From assembly GCA_003503535.1 (NCBI GenBank), contig DOCI01000118.1:2468-27745 (forward strand): a stretch of DNA of 25,278 nt. The letters are read 5' to 3'. How positions within the stretch are numbered: the first letter of the stretch is position 1; each line of letters begins with the position of its first letter. The notes below the pieces were generated by a model that did no database searches, had not been told where the DNA came from, and saw only the letters and a program-made list of their open reading frames with translations. A program made the translations under genes and the position numbers. This document shows, piece after piece, positions 1 through 8,300 of this stretch. The stretch comes from Planctomycetaceae bacterium (lineage in GTDB: Bacteria > Planctomycetota > Planctomycetia > Planctomycetales > Planctomycetaceae).

Positions 1-1138
1 ATCGGAATTCAGAACGGTGCGAGTCAAACGCCGCCAACCACGTCTTCCCAAGTCCAGTTGCCAGCACCACAAGCCCCGCTTCATTGCCAGACATACGGGT
101 GGATTGAAGTGCGGCAAGAGCTTCTTCTTGAATCGCATGTGGCTCGGGCGGTGGAGCGGGAGGTTCCTCCACCACTTCGACGACACGTTTCATTGTCACC
201 TCGCCACGCCGCTGGCGATAAGTGTCAATCCAATCCGGATCTACGATTCGAACCTGAGGATGGACAAACAAATCCTCAAAGGCAGCAACGACATTTTCAA
301 AACCTCGGTCAGCATTCGCATGCAGAACTTTGTAATTCCATTCGACTCCTCCTTGCAATGCTGGAAAAGTGAGATTCGAACTGCCGACAAATGCTGTGCC
401 TTGATTTTCGGTTTCATAAAAAATGTAGGACTTGGGATGGAACGACATGTTATTAGACTCGAAGACTCTTAGCTCAAGGTTATCACCGAGATCGAGCAAA
501 TCGACAAGTGCATCTGGGTCAGTCGCATCGAGATAGTCACCAGTCACAATTCTCACTCGACCTCCTCGAGTCAAGTGATCACGAATGTGTTCGATTAATA
601 ATCTCACTCCGCTTTTCAGGATAAATGCGACTGCAAAATCGGCACGAATTGATCGATCAATGCATGATTTCAAATGTGGAAGTAAAGGGTCCTCAGAGCC
701 ACGGACCAGCAAACTCTTAAACGAGGGGCCAGACAGCAAATTTATTCCGGCCGCGGGGGCCTTTAAATAGTTTCCTTTATGAGGAATGACATGTCTCACA
801 CCACCTCGAGGATCTGGAACATCCCCATCGATTCTTGGAATGAGATGGATATGCAGATGAGCAACAGTCTGCCCAGCGGCCTTGCCGATATTGACGCCGA
901 TATTAAACCCTGCGGCCGGGTATCGCTCACAGATCAGCTTCCGTCCCTGGTCAAGGGCCTGAAGAATTGCGAGATGTTCGACTTCAGTGGCCTCAAACCA
1001 GTCCGAGATGTGCCGCTGGGTGATGATTAAAAGATGGCCATCAGAAACCGGAAACCGATCCCAGATCGCGAACACCAGATCATTACTAAAGACGACCTGC
1101 GAATTTACCACATCGCAAAACGGGCACTTTTCAGGCAT
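1..1138 (-). CDS. HIT domain + PLD (HKD) nuclease + SF2 helicase fusion, 3' part cut by window edge
   Basis: One uninterrupted minus-strand frame runs from an ATG at 1138 to the window edge, giving 379 visible residues. I read it codon by codon. A strong Shine-Dalgarno (CGGAGG) lies about 7 bases upstream of the start. Residues 1 to ~115 are a HIT domain: a CPFC zinc-type start at 5-8 and the histidine triad H94-L-H96-I-H98. HIT proteins hydrolyse or transfer nucleotidyl groups, for example Ap4A. Residues ~130-290 look like a PLD/HKD nuclease: HPK (H234, K236) followed by GSSN (252-255). A proline-rich linker then leads to an SF2 helicase Walker A (TGLGKT, 361-366). The rest of the helicase, and perhaps a DUF3427-type tail, lies outside the window. 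PLD-helicase proteins are common in defence islands; the HIT fusion is seen here directly. Its specific job is unknown. Confidence 0.88.
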   Translation of the reverse strand, partial: MPEKCPFCDVVNSQVVFSNDLVFAIWDRFPVSDGHLLIITQRHISDWFEATEVEHLAILQALDQGRKLICERYPAAGFNIGVNIGKAAGQTVAHLHIHLIPRIDGDVPDPRGGVRHVIPHKGNYLKAPAAGINLLSGPSFKSLLVRGSEDPLLPHLKSCIDRSIRADFAVAFILKSGVRLLIEHIRDHLTRGGRVRIVTGDYLDATDPDALVDLLDLGDNLELRVFESNNMSFHPKSYIFYETENQGTAFVGSSNLTFPALQGGVEWNYKVLHANADRGFENVVAAFEDLFVHPQVRIVDPDWIDTYRQRRGEVTMKRVVEVVEEPPAPPPEPHAIQEEALAALQSTRMSGNEAGLVVLATGLGKTWLAAFDSHRSEFR

Positions 1139-1626
1139 AACAAGCCTCCGTCACCGGACGACTTAAAATGATCAGTCTCCTGAAATGAAGTAAAATCGGA
1201 AGTGCATGCCGGGCTAATACGGTTGATGGCCAATGAGTAATCCGAGTTGTCCATTGAGTCGGACCTGAGTGGTCTCCGCGAATAAACTCATTGTCTAATA
1301 ATTTCTCGTCGCCATCGAATCTCTGATCGACACTGGATATAGAGCAAATGATATGGATCTGCATCAACCAGATCGCCATCAGGATTAGCTGAGGATTTTC
1401 ATGATTATCAAACATTTTACCAAACATAACCATTGGGCCAGTCATTTCTTCCATGAGCAAACTTTATAATAATTTCATCCCTAACGGAAAAGATCAGCTG
1501 AGCCGGTCTAGGGACGGTCGTGTCTCGGTATCATTTTTTCAGACTGATTCACAAAGCGGAAGTTCTCTAGCTACTCGAGCTCTGTGGAGCAATCCCATTC
1601 TCTTCGCCAGGCATTCACAATTGCCT
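1139..1626. other. Gene-poor interval between mcrC and the HIT-PLD-helicase gene
   Basis: I find no convincing gene here. A 109-codon minus-strand frame (1131-1460) has no protein-like features and overlaps the next start, so I do not call it. A weak minus-strand promoter-like pair (TTTCCG at 1485-1490, 16-base spacer, TATAAA at 1463-1468) could serve the HIT-PLD-helicase gene. This is a guess. No clear terminator hairpin was seen after mcrC. Confidence 0.4.
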
Positions 1627-2946
1627 TTACTCTTTTACTAACTCCCCAGACTTCGACCTGAGTATTTGCTGCAAATCCTGTAGTAATCTGGAGCGATTCT
1701 TGCTCAAGTCATAATTCAGATCAATCAGCTCAATTCGGATTCTTGTCTTTTGATTCGTGTCATCCACAAAATATTCCGTGGGAGAAACATCAGGCACGTT
1801 TGGATAGAGCAGGATGTTGTCCCGCGATTCGTAACGCTGGGAATAGGCGAACATCTGATACATGTCAGATGTAGAAACACCATTCTTGCTGTCCTGAGTT
1901 TTTGGCTTGAGTCGTTTCCATTTGGTATCCAAGATCCATTGCGTTTCTCTTGCAGCCTTTTCAGCAAGAATATCCGGACATAAACGGAATTTGCCTTGAT
2001 CAAACGCATCCCGGAGTAACCAACGTCGCTTGGATTTGGCTTGAAGATGGACCTGACGCGGAAGCAATCCCAATGAACGGGCATTTTTCCGAATCATCTG
2101 CCCAACGAATTCTTCAAAGACTCGTTCCATCGGAAAGAGGAGACTGAAGGTTCTCATGGATCCACGGGAAGGCGTGGTTGACATCCCATTCAAAAACAGA
2201 CGACAGAACTCAAATGCCAAACGAAAACGTTCGGTATTTCGATCGAATCTTATTTGATCCAAGTCCGAAGCGTTAACCGAACACTCACCGATATCAGCCA
2301 GTTCAAAAAGGACTTCCCGCAAATACTGCTGGGTGCGATGACTGGAAGCTCGATGAATCAGTTGCTGACAGGTTGTCTTAAAGACACGATTGAGCAAGGT
2401 CTCTGAATTGAAATCGTCGTATTGAACAAAGACACGATGTTTTAATCCTGCGTTGATGACTGCATCCCGTGACAGCTGAATTCGTCCTCGTACACAATTC
2501 AGATTCTCATCGTAGCTTAGGTATTGATGTTGTTGGCCTTTGCGTAATTCTTGCAGCAATCGTCGGGCAAAAAGCCTGATGAGAAATTCCCAGAGTGGAA
2601 CATCAGCGACCTCCTGTGATGCCAGGCCACGATCGTAGAACGGTAACATTCCTGCGATTGAGAGCATATAGACCAGGTTTTGACGACACTGCAGATGATT
2701 CGGATCGTTCGTTCCCAGGGAGATCGAACGTTCGATCTTAGGAAGGATTTCGATAGAAACATTTGCCGTTTGTATGACGCCGACATAATTCTTGGCTTTG
2801 ACAACACTGCTCAAGCTCCAGTCGAACACAGTGTCAACACCACGCCTGGCATGTTGCTCATCGAAACTTCTCAGATCAGCCAGAGACTGATTCCCAAGTG
2901 TGCTGTGAGCAATGGCATTATGCTCCGTAATCGTCAATTCGAGCAT
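1627..2946 (-). CDS. mcrC: McrC-type restriction endonuclease subunit
   Basis: A 439-residue protein matching the McrC family, the nuclease partner of the McrB GTPase in type IV, modification-dependent restriction. The N-terminal ~130 residues form the McrB-contacting region. The C-terminal half carries a PD-(D/E)xK nuclease core: E274 in FPMERVFEEF, D325 in RLCPDI, D340-x-K342 in ILDTKWK, and the downstream helix YQMFAY at ~363. All key acidic and lysine residues are present, so it should be catalytically competent. The start codon lies three bases beyond the mcrB stop and has no obvious ribosome site of its own. This suggests translational coupling, with mcrC as the third gene of the unit begun by the giant helicase-nuclease gene. 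Substrate specificity cannot be read from McrC. Confidence 0.93.
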   Translation of the reverse strand: MLELTITEHNAIAHSTLGNQSLADLRSFDEQHARRGVDTVFDWSLSSVVKAKNYVGVIQTANVSIEILPKIERSISLGTNDPNHLQCRQNLVYMLSIAGMLPFYDRGLASQEVADVPLWEFLIRLFARRLLQELRKGQQHQYLSYDENLNCVRGRIQLSRDAVINAGLKHRVFVQYDDFNSETLLNRVFKTTCQQLIHRASSHRTQQYLREVLFELADIGECSVNASDLDQIRFDRNTERFRLAFEFCRLFLNGMSTTPSRGSMRTFSLLFPMERVFEEFVGQMIRKNARSLGLLPRQVHLQAKSKRRWLLRDAFDQGKFRLCPDILAEKAARETQWILDTKWKRLKPKTQDSKNGVSTSDMYQMFAYSQRYESRDNILLYPNVPDVSPTEYFVDDTNQKTRIRIELIDLNYDLSKNRSRLLQDLQQILRSKSGELVKE

Positions 2947-2949
2947 GAT

Positions 2950-5247
2950 TTAAACAGTTTCCGAATCACCAATGACTTGCAGGAAGTAGTTATTCAAAAT
3001 TGCTTCATTCTGGGTTGAAGCGAATGTCTTGTCGATTTCGCAACGATGCTTTTCATCATGAACATCGGCATCGTTCCCGAACAGTTCGACTCCCACCAAG
3101 GAATAACTGTGGATCATCGCAGAGGTCGAGGACTGAGAAGTTCCCGAATCCCTCAGAGGGCATCCCAGTATCATGCAGATTTTTCTCCAATCTCCGTAAA
3201 AGTATTCCTGGAGCAGGGGGATGATTTTATGACAGAACACATCCCTTAATTCCAGTAAACTCGTCACGTTCAATAGAAATGCATGTCCGATCTGATGATC
3301 ACGGTCGTAAAGAAATTCAATTCGACCATTGATCTGTTCCAGTAACAAGGCCACATCAACCTCATTAATGACGCCTTCCTCTCCCACGAGATCCCGGATG
3401 ATGTCTCCTTGAGGCATCAGTTCTTCAAACACAAATCGTCGCCGCAGTGCAACATCCAGGAATGCGATGGAACGATCAGCCGTATTCATGGTTCCCAGAA
3501 TATACAGGTTTGAAGGGACACCGAAAGAATCATTGGAATAGGGCAGTCGAACCAACAGTTCATTGGGTTTGCCTATTCGCTTATCCGGTTCGAGCAAAGT
3601 GATCAATTCGCCCAGAATTTTAGCCACATTGCCTCGATTGATTTCATCGATTATCAATACGTAGTTTCGAGGTTGATCCGAGTTTTTTCCAATCAGATCA
3701 CCGATTGCATCAAGCTTAAGATATTCCTTGCTGAGCTGATAAACCGTCTTCTGCACGAGCGATTTTTCGTAGATCACGCTGATGGGCAGGCTTTCCTCAT
3801 AAACGGCCAGCCACTCGACTGATCGCATTTGTCTCTTGTCAGTGGTCGCGGATTCATCGAGATATTGATACTCACCAGTAACACGACCAATGGCTCGGAA
3901 TTGAGTCGTTCCGTCCGAAATAATGACAATGTCGTTTACTGCCATCTCATTTTTCAGCAGATTAACCGCAATGACTGCGTAGTCTGTCTCTTTCTTTCCC
4001 GGCTCATGCTCGCAGATTTTTTCGAGAACTGCCTGTTTATCATCACATGTTGAAAAGTCATAGTCTTCTCCGTAACCCAGCAGTAAGCAATTTTCTTCGA
4101 TGCAAGCCTCATATAGTACAATATCTTCAGGTTTCTGCTTATTGCCCAAAGACATCTTCCAAATGTTGACATTTTCCAGATCGTACTCATGGTTCTGGCT
4201 GCGAATTTCTTTGGAACTCTTTGCCAACGAACACATCTTCTTGAATATTCCCGGCCGACATTCGTACTGAACTGTGTTCGAAGGACTCTCACTTTTATCA
4301 GCCATTTCTCCGTTTAAGACCGGACGGATCCCCTCCACAAAGTCTTCATAGGAGTACGATTGATGAAACGTGACGAATGCGATTCGACTGTCATCGAGAA
4401 GTTTCTGATAGCGTTTGACGGTGTCATCACGGTTTTCTGGTATTGAGCCGTCGCAAATTTGCACGGCCCGGGAAATGGTTTGATAGGTTTTCCCTGTTCC
4501 TGGAGGTCCATAGAGAATTGTGTTGAGTTCGTGTGGCATCTCCTTTTCTATAATTGGATCATTTCGGAGAGTCTTCCAATCGGGATAGCCGTCCTGGGAT
4601 TCGCTCATTACGAAAAAGGCGATGTGCACATGCATCAGATCTTCGAATGGAAGCTTGTGACGCTTTTGAAATGCTCTCAACGCCCTTTTGTAGAATTCCG
4701 TGGCGTGCACGAGCCTGGCCACTTTGTCCAGTTTTCCCGAAGAAGTTAATGGAGTGGTCGCATCGAGGGCTTTGGCGGCTTTCTCATAAACACTCGGCTT
4801 GCAAAACGCATACTCTTCGGGATTGGAAACTGAGAGTAAATAACTGATACAAGTTGGGTTAATTCCACTCTTTGTTTGGGAAGTCCCTTTTTGCATTTTA
4901 GACCATTCAAAGAAGTCCTGAATACGCTTTTCGAGTGAGTTATTGCCGAAGAGCAGGTCAAGGAGATGCTGTTTCAGTAATTCAGGATCAGCCTCTGTAA
5001 TGAATTTCTGAACCGGCATTTTATCGTGATGAGAAAGGAGATTGACATCACAGTTAAACGCAGACTTGAGGTGAGTTTTAACATCCTCTTGTATGGCTTG
5101 TTCTGTTAAGTGAGGCTGAGCATTCGGAATAATCTTCGCATGGTGATAACCTTCATTTTTAGAGTCATAAAGAGCTCCCTGATTAATCAGATAGGGACGA
5201 ATTGTCTTCTTGACGGCTTCGTCAAGTACTTCGAAATTTATTTTCAT
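2950..5247 (-). CDS. mcrB: McrB-type AAA+ GTPase with PUA/EVE-like insert
   Basis: McrB-family motor that would assemble into rings on modified DNA and activate McrC. Residues are numbered from the upstream TTG at 5259 (769 residues). I prefer the ATG at 5247 (765 residues), although neither has a good Shine-Dalgarno. Residues 1-240 form an N-terminal domain of a type I do not recognise, probably the target-recognition part. The AAA+ core has Walker A GPPGTGKT (251-258), Walker B IIDEINRGN (536-544) and the McrB signature MNTADRS (591-597). Between Walker A and B, residues ~364-495 (IWKMSLGN, LLLGYGEDYDFS, AIGRVTGEYQY, RSVEWL) look like a PUA/EVE-type fold inserted into the ATPase. EVE-like domains in McrB relatives bind modified bases. 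The gene follows the giant helicase-nuclease gene after about 60 bases and is followed directly by mcrC. Confidence 0.92.
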   Translation of the reverse strand: MKINFEVLDEAVKKTIRPYLINQGALYDSKNEGYHHAKIIPNAQPHLTEQAIQEDVKTHLKSAFNCDVNLLSHHDKMPVQKFITEADPELLKQHLLDLLFGNNSLEKRIQDFFEWSKMQKGTSQTKSGINPTCISYLLSVSNPEEYAFCKPSVYEKAAKALDATTPLTSSGKLDKVARLVHATEFYKRALRAFQKRHKLPFEDLMHVHIAFFVMSESQDGYPDWKTLRNDPIIEKEMPHELNTILYGPPGTGKTYQTISRAVQICDGSIPENRDDTVKRYQKLLDDSRIAFVTFHQSYSYEDFVEGIRPVLNGEMADKSESPSNTVQYECRPGIFKKMCSLAKSSKEIRSQNHEYDLENVNIWKMSLGNKQKPEDIVLYEACIEENCLLLGYGEDYDFSTCDDKQAVLEKICEHEPGKKETDYAVIAVNLLKNEMAVNDIVIISDGTTQFRAIGRVTGEYQYLDESATTDKRQMRSVEWLAVYEESLPISVIYEKSLVQKTVYQLSKEYLKLDAIGDLIGKNSDQPRNYVLIIDEINRGNVAKILGELITLLEPDKRIGKPNELLVRLPYSNDSFGVPSNLYILGTMNTADRSIAFLDVALRRRFVFEELMPQGDIIRDLVGEEGVINEVDVALLLEQINGRIEFLYDRDHQIGHAFLLNVTSLLELRDVFCHKIIPLLQEYFYGDWRKICMILGCPLRDSGTSQSSTSAMIHSYSLVGVELFGNDADVHDEKHRCEIDKTFASTQNEAILNNYFLQVIGDSETV

Positions 5248-5311
5248 GATGTCAATCAATTGAGGATGAAATGCGGTGATGGAATGATTTTAACGAACAA
5301 TTGATTCGGCA

Positions 5312-8300
5312 TCAGTTCTCCATCAGATTGACCTGATCGATGGCTTCTTCGAGTCGTTCGCGTGATCCTGCGGTGAGTCGATTGACTCCGAGTTCACGGG
5401 CGATTGACGTTGCCGGATCGACGTCAGCCAGACATTCCTTATGGGATCGTATAAATCCACATAACTCTGCTAACGGGATATCACCGATCGATCGCGATTG
5501 AAAGTATGAGGATGAGCTTCGATATTCAATCAGGTCAGGAATTTCTCCATGAGGCCAGACGAAGGTTCCCGACGATTCCTCGGTTTTCGAAGCCGAACGT
5601 AACAGGGCAGAAATGCGTTTCTGGATTTTGCTTCCCGTTCGTTTCCATCCGTGGGCCCGAGCAATGATTTGTCCCAGGAGATCTTTTCTGAGTGGGGCTT
5701 CATTATCAATAATCGCATTGATCATGCCACTCAATGTGTCGTTATACTCCTTTTTGTAAAATGACTCAGAGTCGATCGGGAATTCGGCCAGATAACTGCG
5801 TAGATCAGACTCATTCTCTGTAAGCTCCTCAATGGAAGAATCATCCTCAAAAGTATCTTCCTTTTCTTCTTCAGCCGTTTCACGCTGATTAGCCAATAAC
5901 TCACTCAATTGACGATCCATTTCTGTCACGGCTCCTTGCGTGTCATACCACCAGTCTGGCGACCAGATCCGTAGGATTTCCCAGCCCAATCCTCGTAAAA
6001 CCTGCTCTCGGATTTTATCTCGGTCACGGGCGGTGGCTGAGCGGTGGTATGTGGCTCCGTCACATTCAATCCCCGCCAGAAAAGCCCCCGGCTTGTCAGG
6101 ATGGACAACTCCAAGATCCACTCGGAATGCTGAAACACCGATCTGTGGCACCACCTGCCACCCAAGCTTCGTCAGAGCAATCGCAACAGCCTCTTCAAAC
6201 GGCGATTCGAATTCACCGACAGATTTGACATGAGAAGCGGCCAGGGCCGAAGCACCTTTCTGGGCATATTCCAAAAACCCTTTCAGATCGGGAACACCCT
6301 TGTGTTTGGCTTTTTCGGCCTTCAGTTGATCCGGCAAAAAGGAGCTATAGACAATTAATTCCTGGCGGGCTCGGGTTACTGCGACATTTAATCGGCGTTC
6401 ACCCCCCTCATAACTAAGCGGTCCAAAAAAGATTCCTGGAATTCCGGTCGGTCGCTGAACTTTGTCTGGACCAAAGGTGACAGAAAACAGCATCACATCC
6501 CGTTCATCCCCCTGCACATTTTCCAGATTCTTGACCACCGTCGGTTCGATGCGGGCATCATCAAAGAACCATTCCAGTTCAGGAGAGGTGCTAAGTTCTG
6601 CATCTAAGTAGTCCTGAATCAGCGATTGCTGCTGACTGTTGAAGGTAATCACACCGAGTGTTGGACGATTATCCTCTGGTAACTTGAGCCAGGCTTTCAT
6701 TTTTTCAACGGCATCCTGTACCACACGTTTGGCTTCCATCGGATTTGTGCGACTTTTCCCTTTGTCGTAAATCGCTTCCGGCAAATGAACCAGGGAGACC
6801 GCCTGATCAGCTGTAGTCGCTGAGGGAAATGTGATTAGCTCATTGTCGTAATACTTGGAGTTGGAAAACGCAATCAAAGATTCATGCTGACTGCGATAGT
6901 GCCAGTTCAAACTTCGGAAAGGTATTCCGGATGCGATCGCTTCCTCCAGAATACTTTCCAGATCCCGTTCATAGTCCTGCATCTCCTCGTCGTCACCGGA
7001 GTCTGTCCGTCCGAAGAAGTTTGTCGGTGGAAGCTGTTTCGGATCACCAACAATGATGGTCTGACGACCGCGGGCAATCGCCCCAATCGCATCCCATGTG
7101 GTGATCTGCGAGGCTTCATCAAAGATCACGACGTCAAAGGGCTGTTGATCCGCAGGCAGATACTGAGCAATGGAAAGGGGAGACATCAGCAGGCAGGGAG
7201 CCAGCTTATTGAAAGCTCCCGGCATGCCTTCGATGACTTCACGTATCGATTTGCTTGGTCGCTTGAGATTCATCTGATGACGCAGCAGGCCCAGTTCCGA
7301 ATTACGGGCGACTTTATCCGGTTTTGGGAGATCATGAGTCATCTCCGCTCTGACATGCAAGGCGGCTTCCTTACGGGCCAAATCATCGAGGGCTCGAAAA
7401 TCAGTGATCGCATCTTCATGAAGATAACGCTGGAATTTTCGCAGAATCTCACTCTCGTCAATTGCCAGTGGCAACCACCAACGGACAAACGCCAATTCGA
7501 ATCCTGAGGTTAATTGCTCTGTAGAAAGTGCTCCTGACTGCAGGTGATCTACAAATGGTTGCAGTCCCATCGCATTGGCTTGCTGTCGATTTTCCATCCA
7601 GGCTGTCCAACGCTTCAATTCCGTTCGATGTTGCTGGATTCCGGTGGCCAACTCCATCGTGCTTGCCAGATGGTGACCGGAAGTTTGATTCTTCAGGCTT
7701 CCACCGGCTAATTCCAGAAACTGATTCAGGGACTCAATAAACGTTGCATAGTCTGATTGAAACCTGTCTGCTACCCCTAATAAAGAATGGGTGGCATTTT
7801 CCTGAATGATGATCGGAGAGATCTTCGAGGAGATCTTTTCCAGAGAGCCCATCGCTTTGCCGAGTTCAATGATATTCTGACGAACCTGACTGGCTCTTTT
7901 CAGATAGGCTTTCACACTGTCAATGTCTGTTTCAAGTCCGTCCCAGCCAGGAAGCTGATCTGCCAGATCCGGTTCGACGAACTGCTCAGAATATTTCTGC
8001 ATTTTTTGGAGTGTACCGAGATCGCGGAATGGATCGACTTCACCACTCACGGCGTAGGATTCCAGAAGTTTGATGACGGATCGTTTGGCAAAATACGAAA
8101 ATGGCCAGATTTTGGTTGACGCTTTTCTCCAGTTCAAATCCATCTCTTCAACGGGAATCTGAGCAAGATTGGCAGTATCGTATTGAGCACTGAGAAAATC
8201 ACGAGACTTTCGATACGCAAGAATTAGCTTCGCAACCGATGCAAATTGCTCTGGAAGTTTTGGAAATTTCTTATCGAAGATAATGCGGTAGCTTTCTCCG

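Noticed and set aside
17..472. A 151-codon plus-strand frame at the left edge
   Set aside because: Antisense to the PLD and helicase parts of the HIT fusion gene, which read continuously with catalytic motifs.
1131..1460. A 109-codon minus-strand frame between mcrC and the HIT fusion gene
   Set aside because: No good ribosome site, no recognisable motif, and it overlaps the HIT gene's start and Shine-Dalgarno.
6884..7507. A 207-codon open frame on the plus strand
   Set aside because: It lies wholly antisense to the giant helicase-nuclease gene, whose motifs are intact there. Its translation shows no domain-like pattern.
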